Positions 7,830 through 15,333 of a DNA stretch of 22,735 nucleotides are shown in pieces; within the stretch, counting starts at the first letter, position 1, and each line of letters starts with the position of its first letter. The stretch is from assembly GCA_910584265.1 (NCBI GenBank), contig CAJTZE010000052.1:1-22735 (forward strand). The letters are read 5' to 3'. The position numbers and the translations under genes were made by a program. The notes under the pieces were generated by a model that worked only from the letters and a program-made list of their open reading frames with translations, was not told the DNA's origin and made no database searches. Origin of the DNA: an uncultured Dorea sp. (GTDB lineage Bacteria; Bacillota; Clostridia; Lachnospirales; Lachnospiraceae).

Positions 7830-9116
7830 ATGGGCAGAAAATTAAAAGCGGCGATAGCCGGTCTTGGGAGCAGGGGAAAGGATGCCTATGCTGCTGCGGC
7901 CAGATTATTTCCAGATAAAATGGAGATTGCAGCGATTGCGGATACGGATCCGGCTAAGGTCCTGGAAACAGCCAGAGAATATCATGTGCCGGAGGAAACC
8001 TGTTTTGCCAGCGCAGAGGAGATGCTTGCGCAGGATAGGCTGGCGGATGTTATGATTATTGCAACTCAGGACAGGCAGCATGTGAAGCATGCACTTCCAG
8101 CGCTTAGGAAAGGGTATCACCTGTTGCTGGAGAAGCCTGTTTCGCCGGATCTGGAGGAATGCAGAGAGCTGGTCAGAGCTGCCGGGGAGTGCGGCCGTCA
8201 GGTTGTTGTCTGTCATGTGCTCCGGTATGCGCCCTTTTATATGAAGCTGAAAGAAATCATCGATTCGGGTGTGATTGGAGAGATTGCCTCTGTTATGGCG
8301 GTTGAAAATGTGGGCTGGTGGCACCATGCGCACAGCTTTGTGAGAGGAAATTGGAGAAATTCGGACACAACGAGTCCGATGATCCTGCAGAAATGCTGCC
8401 ACGATATGGATATACTGCTGTGGCTTACAGGCAAGACCTGTAAATCCGTCAGTTCCTTTGGAGATCTCTACTTATTCCGCAGGGAGCGGGCGCCGGAGGG
8501 CGCGGCAGGAAGGTGTGTGGATGGTTGTAAAGCAAGGGCAGGCTGTCCGTTTGACGCGGAAAAGATTTATATGGACCACGAGGAGTACGGTATTCTCCAT
8601 GGGAACCGCGGGTGGCCGCTGGACGTACTTGCCCTGCATCCGTCAAGGAAAAGCATTGAGGAGGCGCTGCGGTCAGGCCCCTACGGACGCTGCGTATATT
8701 ACTGTGATAACAATGTGGTAGACCATCAGGTAGTTAATCTCAATATGACAGACGGTTCGACCTTCAGCCTTACCATGTGTGGGTTTACGGCGGATATCAG
8801 CCGGTATACCAAATTTATGGGGACGAAGGGTGAGATTATTGCGGATATGGCGGCAAATACCATACAGCTTACTGAATTTGGAAGAGAAGCCAAAGTCATA
8901 AAGATCCGGAAATCGGAGGACTTTTCAAGGCATGGAGGCGGTGATAACCGCATGGTAGAGGATTTTCTGGATATGATTATTGAAGGAAGAGTGCCGGATG
9001 ACAGGATGACATCTGTGGAGCGTTCGGTGGAAAGCCATTACTGTGCCCTGGCGGCGGAGGAATCCAGATTGAAGGACGGAGCCGTTATAGAGATTGAACC
9101 GATGAGAAGAGGATAA
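7830..9116 (+). CDS. Gfo/Idh/MocA family NAD(P)-dependent oxidoreductase
   Basis: A 428-residue dehydrogenase of the glucose-fructose oxidoreductase/inositol dehydrogenase family. The N-terminal Rossmann fold starts 'KAAIAGLGSRGKDAY' (residues 5-19), with 'EKPVSPDLEEC' as the family's EKP catalytic motif near residue 98. The C-terminal domain carries a Cys-containing segment, 'GRCVDGCKARAGCPFDAEKIYMD', and 'GRCVYYCDNNVVDHQVV', a pattern I associate with one subfamily and possibly metal binding. The substrate, probably a sugar or inositol derivative, cannot be told. The start has GGAGG 7 bases upstream. It is 21 bases after nrdG and could be cotranscribed, though no functional link is evident. 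Confidence 0.9.
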   Translation: MGRKLKAAIAGLGSRGKDAYAAAARLFPDKMEIAAIADTDPAKVLETAREYHVPEETCFASAEEMLAQDRLADVMIIATQDRQHVKHALPALRKGYHLLLEKPVSPDLEECRELVRAAGECGRQVVVCHVLRYAPFYMKLKEIIDSGVIGEIASVMAVENVGWWHHAHSFVRGNWRNSDTTSPMILQKCCHDMDILLWLTGKTCKSVSSFGDLYLFRRERAPEGAAGRCVDGCKARAGCPFDAEKIYMDHEEYGILHGNRGWPLDVLALHPSRKSIEEALRSGPYGRCVYYCDNNVVDHQVVNLNMTDGSTFSLTMCGFTADISRYTKFMGTKGEIIADMAANTIQLTEFGREAKVIKIRKSEDFSRHGGGDNRMVEDFLDMIIEGRVPDDRMTSVERSVESHYCALAAEESRLKDGAVIEIEPMRRG

Positions 9117-9125
9117 AAATATCTA

Positions 9126-9154
9126 TTTACAAATATGTATTGCAGGACTATAAT
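9126..9154 (+). promoter_or_regulatory. Promoter of the FMN-riboswitch transcript
   Basis: TTTACA at 9126-9131 and TATAAT at 9149-9154 with a 17-base spacer form a good housekeeping promoter directly after the oxidoreductase stop. It places the FMN riboswitch about 50 bases into the transcript. Confidence 0.75.
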
Positions 9155-9208
9155 AATAACCAGCAGATGATGTTACTGCAATCACCGAATTCTGAAAAAA
9201 GAATATGG

Positions 9209-9334
9209 AAGTCTTTGTGGCAGGGTGCAAGTCCCTACCGATGGTATAGTCCATGACCCGCGCAAGCGGCTGATCTGGTGACCTCAGGAGAGGAATTCCA
9301 GAACCGACGGTATAGTCCGGATGAGAAAAGACAT
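9209..9334 (+). ncRNA. FMN riboswitch (RFN element)
   Basis: The conserved FMN aptamer parts appear in order: P1 GTCTTT (9211-9216) pairing with AAAGAC (9327-9332); P2 'GGCAGGGTGCAAGTCCCTACCG'-type arm at 9219-9240; P3 'ATGG..CCATGACCCG'; P4 CCGC/GCGG; P5 with 'ATCTGGT...CCAGAACCGAC'; and P6 'GGTATAGTCCGGATG' just before P1 closes. It is followed by a terminator and then a riboflavin transporter gene, the classic context. It is expected to bind FMN and switch the transporter off when flavin is plentiful. Confidence 0.95.
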
Positions 9335-9348
9335 TTTCTGCAGATATG

Positions 9349-9375
9349 CCCGGGACTCTTTTGTTCCGGGTTTTT
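9349..9375 (+). terminator. Riboswitch expression-platform terminator
   Basis: CCCGGGAC (9349-9356) pairs with GTTCCGGG (9363-9370, one G-U) and is followed by five T. It lies 15 bases after the aptamer and 150 bases before the ribU start, so FMN binding most likely causes early termination. Confidence 0.85.
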
Positions 9376-9465
9376 ATATGCACACGAGTGCGGATGGGAA
9401 GGATGCGGCATAAGCTGCCCGCACCGGCGCGGCGAGTAGGGGAAGACAAATCTTCCCTGCTCGAT

Positions 9466-9484
9466 TGACAGAAGTTTTCTGTCA
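9466..9484 (+). other. Leader hairpin before ribU
   Basis: TGACAGAA (9466-9473) and TTCTGTCA (9477-9484) form a perfect 8-bp stem with a 3-base loop, about 30 bases upstream of the ribU ribosome site. Another near-complementary pair (around 9433-9463) lies just upstream. They have no T-run, so they may stabilise the leader; the role is unclear. Confidence 0.45.
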
Positions 9485-9527
9485 TATAAAAAGCAATATA
9501 AAACTTTTTGTTAGGAGGATTGGTGAG

Positions 9528-10178
9528 ATGAACCAGACAAATGAAACAATGAGACAAAACGCAGCGATAGGAAGCAGAGCAGGGATCCGGGTGAAAACCA
9601 TTGCTTTTGTAGGACTGATGGGAGCAGTGAGTGCGGTGCTTATGCTGTTTCGTTTTCCGATTCCATTTATGCCGCCATTTATGTCCTTTGATCTGTCCGG
9701 CGTGATGGAGATGCTGGGAGGGTATATGTTTGGGCCGGTAGCGGCATTCTGCATTATTGTGGTGAAGATACTGTTGCAGCTTGTGATTCAGGGGTCATTT
9801 TCTTTGGGAACAGGAGAGCTCCAGGGAATTATCTTAAGCAGCTGTTATGTACTTCCGGCAATCTTTATTTATCACAGAAAAAAGACGAAAAAGACGGCGG
9901 CGGCAGGCATGGCAGTGAGCACTGTGCTTGTGGCGGTAGTCGCAGTCTTTACGAATCTGTATATGATCATTCCGTTCTATGTGAATCTGTTCGGAATGAC
10001 GATGGACGATATCATCGCAATGTGTACGGCAGTCAATCCGGCGATGAAGGACGCTATGACTATGGCGCTGTTCGGGATTGTTCCGTTTAATCTGATTAAA
10101 TACGGCGCAACCTCTATACTGACATTTATTCTGTATAAGAGACTGAGCCGGTTTATTAAGGGTATTATAGAGAAATAA
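9528..10178 (+). CDS. ribU: Riboflavin ECF transporter S component (RibU)
   Basis: Substrate-binding membrane subunit of an energy-coupling-factor importer for riboflavin; it needs the shared EcfA/EcfA'/EcfT module, which is not in this window. The 216-residue protein has about six membrane segments, the first beginning 'IAFVGLMGAVSAVLMLFRFPIPF', with the RibU-typical 'MSFDLSGVMEMLGGYMFGPVAAF' and 'LQGIILSSCYVLPAIFIY', and a basic C-terminus. I start at 9528 because AGGAGG lies 9 bases upstream and the preceding 21 codons run through leader RNA. Assignment is supported both by the protein and by the FMN riboswitch in its leader. A PNPOx-like flavoprotein gene follows after 46 bases. Confidence 0.95.
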   Translation: MNQTNETMRQNAAIGSRAGIRVKTIAFVGLMGAVSAVLMLFRFPIPFMPPFMSFDLSGVMEMLGGYMFGPVAAFCIIVVKILLQLVIQGSFSLGTGELQGIILSSCYVLPAIFIYHRKKTKKTAAAGMAVSTVLVAVVAVFTNLYMIIPFYVNLFGMTMDDIIAMCTAVNPAMKDAMTMALFGIVPFNLIKYGATSILTFILYKRLSRFIKGIIEK

Positions 10179-10224
10179 TAGGATAGAGAAAAGCTATGTA
10201 TTGAAATGAAAAGGAGACAGGAAA

Positions 10225-10710
10225 ATGAAATTTACGCTGGATAAGGCAATTACATACGAAGCGGCCGTAGGGCGGATGTTTGAGATGCTGGGGACGGATA
10301 AGATCATGGCGCTGGCATCGAGCAAGGATGATTATGTTATGGTACGGAATGTAAGCTGTCTGTTTTACGATGAGAAGATTTATTTTAAGACAGATAAGAA
10401 CTTCCGTAAGACGAAGCAGTTATTGGAGAACCCGCGCGTGGCTATGTGCTGGAGCGGTATTCAGGTTGAAGGGCTTGCGGAGAATAAAGGACTGGTGGTA
10501 GAGGAACCGGGACGGAGATTTGAGGAAGGTTATAAGAAATACCTGTGGCAGAGCTATAACAAATACAGCCATGAGGACACCGAGATACTTGTGGAAGTGT
10601 CTCCGAAGTATGTGGAAATATGGGACACCAGCGAAGAAGGATACGCATTTCAGCTCTTTTTGGATTTTGATAATAAGACAGTAGAAGTAAAACAATACGA
10701 TAAAAAATAA
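10225..10710 (+). CDS. Pyridoxamine 5'-phosphate oxidase-like FMN-binding split-barrel protein
   Basis: A 161-residue member of the split beta-barrel flavoprotein family. Characteristic stretches are 'KIMALASSKDDYVMVRNVSCLFYDEKIYFKT' (strands 1-4), 'TKQLLENPRVAMCW' (helix and core strand, the hallmark 'L..NPRVA' motif) and 'IQVEGLAE'. Such proteins bind FMN or F420-like cofactors, but many members are not true PdxH enzymes, and residues that would set a substrate cannot be judged here. A ribosome site (AAAAGGAGACAGG) precedes the ATG. It lies 46 bases after ribU with no promoter or terminator between, so it is probably under the same FMN riboswitch, which fits a flavin-dependent role. Confidence 0.85.
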   Translation: MKFTLDKAITYEAAVGRMFEMLGTDKIMALASSKDDYVMVRNVSCLFYDEKIYFKTDKNFRKTKQLLENPRVAMCWSGIQVEGLAENKGLVVEEPGRRFEEGYKKYLWQSYNKYSHEDTEILVEVSPKYVEIWDTSEEGYAFQLFLDFDNKTVEVKQYDKK

Positions 10711-10726
10711 AGCAATATAACACAGG

Positions 10727-10816
10727 AACGCAGCGATACTTTCTGCGAAGCCGGTTTAGGGACGTTTTCATTGGAATGCCGCCCCGGCTGTGCGGAAGGT
10801 ATCGCTGCGTTTTTTT
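10727..10816 (+). terminator. Long imperfect hairpin terminator between convergent genes
   Basis: AACGCAGCGATAC (10727-10739) pairs perfectly with 10799-10811, and pairing continues inward with mismatches (TTTCTGCG with TGCGGAA, AGCCGG with CCGGCT), enclosing about 30 bases. A run of seven T follows at 10810-10816. This is far longer than a normal terminator stem and may be a dispersed palindromic element recruited as a terminator. It separates the ribU operon from the convergent alpha-galactosidase. Confidence 0.8.
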
Positions 10817-10847
10817 GGCGTTCTGTCAATCAATCACTGCCTGTATT

Positions 10848-13064
10848 CTATGCCTTGAATATAAACAGCCTTGAATCAAAATCACAGCCCGGCCGTCTAT
10901 TTTTATATTCACCGCACATGGAATCAGAAGTGATCAGTCCTGCATTCATCAGCTCATCCCCGTAGAAGGTCTGGCTGCAGCCTTCTAAGTGATAGCAGAG
11001 CTCTGGATCAAGTCCCTGAAGCCGGATACGGCTAAATGGTGCATTTACTTGATTCAGCGTTTTGTACCAGCCTATAATTGCCGTCTTTTTATCCGGACTT
11101 ACCACCATCCATGCGGTAATATTTCCCTCAAATGGACTGCACAGGCGGTAAAATGTTCCGAACTGGATCAGTCCGCGGTATTCCTTCATAAATGCAATCT
11201 GCTTCTTGACCTCTTCCCGTTCGTCCTCTGTCAATTTGTTCAAATCCAGCTCATAGCCGAAGGTTCCGAAATAAGCCGTATTTGCACGGGTATAAAGCGG
11301 AGTGTTCCGGTGCAGCTGATGGTTCGGAACGGCAGATACGTGGCTTCCCATGCTGCTTACCGGGTAGCAGTAGGAGGTACCGTATTGGATCTTCAGGCGT
11401 TCAATGGCATCCGTATCGTCACTGGTCCAAGCCTGCGGTGCGTAATAGAGCATTCCCGGGTCAAAGCGGGCGCCGCCACTGGCGCAGGACTCGAACAGCA
11501 CATGAGGAAATTCGCTGGTCAGCCGTTCATACAGGTCATAAACGCCAAGGATATACCGGTGGAATACCTCGCCCTGCTGGTCAGCAGGAAGGGCGGCACA
11601 ATAGCATTCGGTAATATAACGGTTCATATCCCATTTAATATAAGAAATCTTAGCTTCCCTTAAAAGGGCGGCCATCATATTGTAAATGCAGTCAACAACC
11701 TCCTTCCGGGAAAAATCCAGCACATGCTGATGGCGTCCGAGGGAGGCTCTGCGTCCCGGCATCTGCAAGATCCAGTCTGGATGCGCGCGGTACAGATCAG
11801 AATCTGCATTGACCATTTCCGGTTCAAACCAGAGTCCGAATTTCATGCCGAGAGCTTCAATCCGCTTGGAAAGTCCTGAGATGCCGTCCGGCAGTAATTC
11901 TTTGTTGGCGGTCCAGTCACCGAGGCCTGCCCGGTCATTTCTTCTGGCACCGAACCAGCCGTCATCCAGAACGAAGAGCTCCACACCGCATTTCTTTGCC
12001 CTGTCCGCGATTTCCACAAGGAGGTCTTCGTTGAAGTCAAAATAGGTTGCCTCCCAGTTATTAAGGAGGATCGGACGGGGGCGGTCTCTCCAGTATCCTC
12101 TGGCAAGCCGTTTCTGATACAGGCTGTGGAAAGACTGGCTCAATTCGTTCAGCCCTCGGCAGGTATATGCCATGACGGCTTCCGGAGTTTGGAAATCTGC
12201 TCCCGGCTCCAGCTTCCAGTCAAAAGTATCCGGGTGGATTCCCAGAAGTATCCGGGTCACGTTCTGGTTGTCTACCTCGGCCTGTGCAAGGAAATTTCCG
12301 CTGTAGATCAGGCTGAAGCCCACAGCCTCGCCCTGGCTTTCATCTGTGTGCGGGCGCTTTAATATGATGAATGGATTGTGCTCATGGGAGGAGCTTCCCC
12401 GCATGCTTCCCACAGAAACGATTCCCGGTTCCAGATTTCTGGTTTTTAAATGGCGTTCCCTTGCCCATACGCCGGAAAACTGCAGCCATTCATAATCACA
12501 GTCCGGGAAATCCATGGACAGGCTCATGGCTCTTCCCAGATGAAGAGCTTCGCAGCCCTGATTGGTAAAGCATACACTTCTTGTGATAACCGGCCTTTCT
12601 TCAAATATCGTATAGAAAAGCTGGACTGAGAGTCCGGTGACAGAATCCTTCAAGGTAATAATCAGAGTCGCCGCCTCGTCTTCTTTTTCCACATAAACTG
12701 CCGGCAGTCCGGGAAGCTGCGGTTTTCCCTGTATGATCAGAAAACCTGCATACGAAAGGTCTGACAGACGGCTTCCATTTGTCTGGATCACTTCTACTGC
12801 CGGCTCCCGGTAATCGGTAGTCCCATAGACGGGGTATTCCTGCTTTAAATGCTCCAGTGATACAGTATCCTGGTCTTCGGACAAATAGGAAGCCATATTC
12901 CGAAAGCTGTATTCTGCCAGATGGGAGAAGTCCTCTCTGTCCCGGACAGCTTTTCCAAAATAAAGCTGTCCCAGCTGTCCGCCGGGAAGTACGGTCATAA
13001 TATAGCTGATTTCATGGTTATAAAGATGAAATGTTTTGGTCTTTTCATGAAATATGATTTGCAT
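10848..13064 (-). CDS. aga: Alpha-galactosidase, glycoside hydrolase family 36
   Basis: Removes terminal alpha-1,6-galactose from raffinose-type oligosaccharides and related glycans. At 738 residues it has the length of the tetrameric clostridial/bacillar GH36 enzymes. The N-terminal beta-sandwich is followed by the TIM barrel with 'LFVLDDGWFGARRND' (near residue 365), the nucleophile Asp in 'YIKWDMNR' (near residue 478) and the acid/base Asp in 'TSDDTDAIERLKIQYG' (near residue 549). There is no signal peptide, so it is cytosolic and would act on imported sugars. The start at 13064 has GGAGG 7 bases upstream. It is a single-gene unit with its own near-consensus promoter and no neighbouring sugar transporter. 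It is convergent with the ribU operon and divergent from the EamA transporter. Confidence 0.96.
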   Translation of the reverse strand: MQIIFHEKTKTFHLYNHEISYIMTVLPGGQLGQLYFGKAVRDREDFSHLAEYSFRNMASYLSEDQDTVSLEHLKQEYPVYGTTDYREPAVEVIQTNGSRLSDLSYAGFLIIQGKPQLPGLPAVYVEKEDEAATLIITLKDSVTGLSVQLFYTIFEERPVITRSVCFTNQGCEALHLGRAMSLSMDFPDCDYEWLQFSGVWARERHLKTRNLEPGIVSVGSMRGSSSHEHNPFIILKRPHTDESQGEAVGFSLIYSGNFLAQAEVDNQNVTRILLGIHPDTFDWKLEPGADFQTPEAVMAYTCRGLNELSQSFHSLYQKRLARGYWRDRPRPILLNNWEATYFDFNEDLLVEIADRAKKCGVELFVLDDGWFGARRNDRAGLGDWTANKELLPDGISGLSKRIEALGMKFGLWFEPEMVNADSDLYRAHPDWILQMPGRRASLGRHQHVLDFSRKEVVDCIYNMMAALLREAKISYIKWDMNRYITECYCAALPADQQGEVFHRYILGVYDLYERLTSEFPHVLFESCASGGARFDPGMLYYAPQAWTSDDTDAIERLKIQYGTSYCYPVSSMGSHVSAVPNHQLHRNTPLYTRANTAYFGTFGYELDLNKLTEDEREEVKKQIAFMKEYRGLIQFGTFYRLCSPFEGNITAWMVVSPDKKTAIIGWYKTLNQVNAPFSRIRLQGLDPELCYHLEGCSQTFYGDELMNAGLITSDSMCGEYKNRRPGCDFDSRLFIFKA

Positions 13065-13098
13065 AATATTTCCTCCATAGTTAAATTGTTGTCATTTT

Positions 13099-13127
13099 AT
13101 TATAGGAATCAGAAGGTGCAGTGTCAA
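13099..13127 (-). promoter_or_regulatory. Consensus promoter of the alpha-galactosidase gene
   Basis: On the minus strand TTGACA (13127-13122), a 17-base spacer and TATAAT (13104-13099) match the housekeeping consensus exactly. No operator or catabolite-response element is evident at the start site, which is unusual for a glycosidase gene. Confidence 0.85.
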
Positions 13128-13139
13128 TACAAAACCAGC

Positions 13140-13167
13140 TTGTATTTTTATACAGATATGATAAGAT
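13140..13167 (+). promoter_or_regulatory. Probable promoter of the EamA transporter gene
   Basis: TTGTAT (13140-13145) and TAAGAT (13162-13167) with a 16-base spacer lie 32 bases before the start codon at 13199. It is back-to-back with the alpha-galactosidase promoter, whose -35 is only 13 bases away. Confidence 0.5.
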
Positions 13168-13198
13168 ATTCAAGGACAAAAGAAGAAGGGTGAAGGAT

Positions 13199-14092
13199 AT
13201 GAAAACGAAGAACGGATTGATACTTTTTTTGGCGGCATTTATATGGGGAACAGCATTTGTGGCACAGAGTATGGGAATGGATTATCTGGGGCCTTTTGCG
13301 TTTAACGGAATACGGAGCTTTGTGGGAGGCATCACACTGCTTCCCTGTTTTGCACTGCTGAATATCATAGGAAAAAAAACAGAGGGAGAGAAGAACGAGG
13401 ACTCCGGGGGAAACAGAAGAACATTGATTACAGGAGGCATCTGCTGCGGCCTGTGTTTATTTGCGGCCAGCAGCCTGCAGCAGATTGGTATTCAATATAC
13501 AACGGTAGGAAAAGCCGGATTTATTACAGCCTTTTATATTGTGCTGGTTCCGGTTCTTGGGATTTTCCTGAAGAAGCGGGTTGGCTGGAAGGTATGGGCG
13601 GCGGTCCTGCTTTCCATTGCGGGACTGTACTTCTTATGTATTACAGAAACATTTGCTATCGGGAAAGGGGATATTTACGTATTCCTATGTGCACTGATTT
13701 TTTCTATGCATATTTTAGTTATTGATTATTTTGCTCCGAAGACAGACGGGGTAAAGATGTCCTGTATCCAGTTTTTTGTGGTCGGGATATTGTCGCTCCC
13801 GTTTATGCTTCTGCTTGAGACTACTACATTTGAGGTTGTGTTAAAGAGTCTGGGACCGATTCTATATGCAGGTGTTATGTCCAGCGGTGTGGCATATACG
13901 CTGCAGATTATCGGGCAGAAGAATATGAATCCGGCGGTGGCTTCCCTGATCCTCAGTCTGGAATCCAGTATATCCGTGCTTGCAGGCTGGGTAATGCTGG
14001 GGCAGAATCTGTCAGCGCGTGAAGGAGCCGGTTGTGTTATGATGTTTGCGGCAATTATTCTGGCACAGATTCCAGATAGGGCGAAGAAGTGA
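13199..14092 (+). CDS. EamA/DMT-superfamily transporter (RhaT/RarD-like)
   Basis: A 297-residue inner-membrane protein with ten predicted helices arranged as two EamA repeats of five, each about 140 residues. The first repeat begins 'LILFLAAFIWGTAFVAQSMGMDYLGPFAFNGIRSFVGG', and the second ends with 'ASLILSLESSISVLAGWVMLGQNLSAREGAGC', the family's typical end-of-second-domain motif. Members export or import amino acids, metabolites or nucleotide sugars; the substrate cannot be read from sequence. I start at 13199 (GAAGGGTGAAGG upstream) rather than at 13121, because the extra 26 residues overlie the promoters. No partner gene is in the operon, and no terminator is obvious. Confidence 0.9.
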   Translation: MKTKNGLILFLAAFIWGTAFVAQSMGMDYLGPFAFNGIRSFVGGITLLPCFALLNIIGKKTEGEKNEDSGGNRRTLITGGICCGLCLFAASSLQQIGIQYTTVGKAGFITAFYIVLVPVLGIFLKKRVGWKVWAAVLLSIAGLYFLCITETFAIGKGDIYVFLCALIFSMHILVIDYFAPKTDGVKMSCIQFFVVGILSLPFMLLLETTTFEVVLKSLGPILYAGVMSSGVAYTLQIIGQKNMNPAVASLILSLESSISVLAGWVMLGQNLSAREGAGCVMMFAAIILAQIPDRAKK

Positions 14093-14142
14093 TTGACAAT
14101 TTCGCGGATTTTGAAAAACTGTAACAAAATTGAAGGAATATC

Positions 14143-14171
14143 TTACAAAGAGCAGAAATTTCTGCTACAAT
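14143..14171 (+). promoter_or_regulatory. Promoter of the carD operon with palindromic spacer
   Basis: TTACAA (14143-14148) and TACAAT (14166-14171) are separated by 17 bases. The spacer is filled by a perfect 16-bp palindrome, AGCAGAAATTTCTGCT (14151-14166), which looks like an operator covering the promoter core. Confidence 0.65.
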
Positions 14172-14231
14172 GATAGATAGGAATGGAAATCCGCACTGCT
14201 GACTTACAGGCCGAGCGGATTTTTCTATCAT
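14170..14231 (+). promoter_or_regulatory. Structured leader/attenuator-like hairpin before carD
   Basis: Two nested pairings lie at the start of the transcript. AAATCCGC (14187-14194) pairs with GCGGATTT (14215-14222), followed by T residues, and ATGATAGA (14170-14177) pairs with TCTATCAT (14224-14231) around it. The inner stem with its T-run could be an intrinsic terminator or attenuator, and the outer pair would compete for it. No known riboswitch class is recognised. About 85 bases of further leader follow. Confidence 0.4.
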
Positions 14232-14315
14232 ATTCACAGTAGGGATGTCAGTATAGATTGACCTTGACGGGAGTATTGGGAAGGTTGCCAAGTTTCAGAG
14301 GAAAGGAGAATAGGA

Positions 14316-14825
14316 ATGTTCAAAGCAGGAACGTATATTGTGTGCGGACAGCACGGCGTGTGCAGGGTAGAAGGCGTAGGAAAGTTACAGTTGACAGAGG
14401 CATCCGGGGACAAAGATTATTATACATTATCAAAGGTATATTCTAAAGGCGGGGTATTGTATGTTCCGGCGGACAGTGAGAAGATTGTGATGCGGCCGGT
14501 AATCTCAAAAGAGGAGGCAGAAGAGCTGATCGGGCATATGAGAGAGATTGACCTGTTGCAGATTGATAATGAGAAACGGAAAGAGGAGATATTTAAGCAG
14601 GCTTTCAGAACCTGTGATTCCAGAGAATGGGTTAAGATAATCAAGACCTTATATGAGAGAAAAAAGATACGGCTTGCCAAGGGGAAAAAGGTGACGGCAA
14701 GCGATGAAAGGTTCCTGCGTGCGGCAGAGGATAATCTGTACGGGGAACTGGCGATTTCATTAGATATTGCCAAGGGTGACGTGGAGAAGTACATTATGGA
14801 TAAGATTGGCGGAGCAAAGAAATGA
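14316..14825 (+). CDS. CarD/CdnL-family transcription factor
   Basis: A 169-residue protein of the CarD_CdnL_TRCF family. The first ~60 residues form the RNA-polymerase-beta-interacting module ('FKAGTYIVCGQHGVCRVEGVGKL', then 'YYTLSKVYSKGGVLYVPAD'), and the remainder is the helical DNA-contacting domain, with 'EEAEELIGHMREID' and 'RLAKGKKVTASDERFLRAAEDNLYGELAISL', which is characteristic. CarD-type factors stabilise open promoter complexes, notably at rRNA and stress promoters. The ribosome site AAAGGAGAATAGG precedes the ATG. The stop overlaps the next start by four bases (ATGA), so dtd is translationally coupled. It has its own promoter with a palindromic spacer and a structured leader. Confidence 0.92.
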   Translation: MFKAGTYIVCGQHGVCRVEGVGKLQLTEASGDKDYYTLSKVYSKGGVLYVPADSEKIVMRPVISKEEAEELIGHMREIDLLQIDNEKRKEEIFKQAFRTCDSREWVKIIKTLYERKKIRLAKGKKVTASDERFLRAAEDNLYGELAISLDIAKGDVEKYIMDKIGGAKK

Positions 14826-15268
14826 GATTTGTAATACAGCGTGTGTTGAATGCAGATGTGAAGATAGACGGCGAGACTGCCGGGGCAATTGGAAAAGGTT
14901 TTATGGTATTGATAGGTGTGTCAGATTCTGATACGAAGGCTGTCGCGGATAAGATGGTTAAGAAGATGATTGGTCTCCGGATTTTTGAGGATGAGCAGGG
15001 AAAGACGAATCTGTCTCTGGAATCAGTAGGGGGAGGACTGCTTTTGATTTCCCAATTTACTTTGTATGCGGATTGTAAGAAGGGAAACCGTCCGAGCTTT
15101 ATCCGGGCCGGAAAGCCAAAGGCCGCGGAGGAGATGTACGAGTATATTATTGAGAAATGTAAGGAATCGGTGGATATTGTAGAGAGGGGAAGATTCGGCG
15201 CTGATATGAAGGTCAGCCTGACAAATGACGGCCCCTTTACAATTGTGCTTGATTCCGATATGCTGTGA
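14822..15268 (+). CDS. dtd: D-aminoacyl-tRNA deacylase
   Basis: Hydrolyses D-amino acids (and Gly mischarged on tRNA-Ala) from tRNA, a proofreading step in translation. At 148 residues it has the family's usual length and starts 'MRFVIQRVLNADVKIDGE'. The catalytic motifs are both present: 'LLISQFTLYADCKKGNRPSF' (SQFTL, near residues 76-95) and 'NDGPFTIVLDS' near the C-terminus (the NxGP motif with the cis Gly-Pro that gives chiral selectivity). It overlaps carD by four bases and is followed by a D-Ala-D-Ala dipeptidase-like lipoprotein. It acts in the cytosol as a homodimer. Confidence 0.96.
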   Translation: MRFVIQRVLNADVKIDGETAGAIGKGFMVLIGVSDSDTKAVADKMVKKMIGLRIFEDEQGKTNLSLESVGGGLLLISQFTLYADCKKGNRPSFIRAGKPKAAEEMYEYIIEKCKESVDIVERGRFGADMKVSLTNDGPFTIVLDSDML

Positions 15269-15333
15269 CAGCGGCCGGGCATGTTCCTGTATCAGCGCAT
15301 GCGGAGACGAAAGCCGGCGGAAGGAATGGAACT

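Noticed and set aside
10989..11663. A 224-codon plus-strand frame opposite the alpha-galactosidase
   Set aside because: Antisense shadow of a well-conserved GH36 gene, without ribosome site.
15265..15333. GTG start overlapping the dtd stop for the dipeptidase
   Set aside because: It would place 23 unrelated residues before a clear lipoprotein signal peptide that has its own ATG and ribosome site at 15334.
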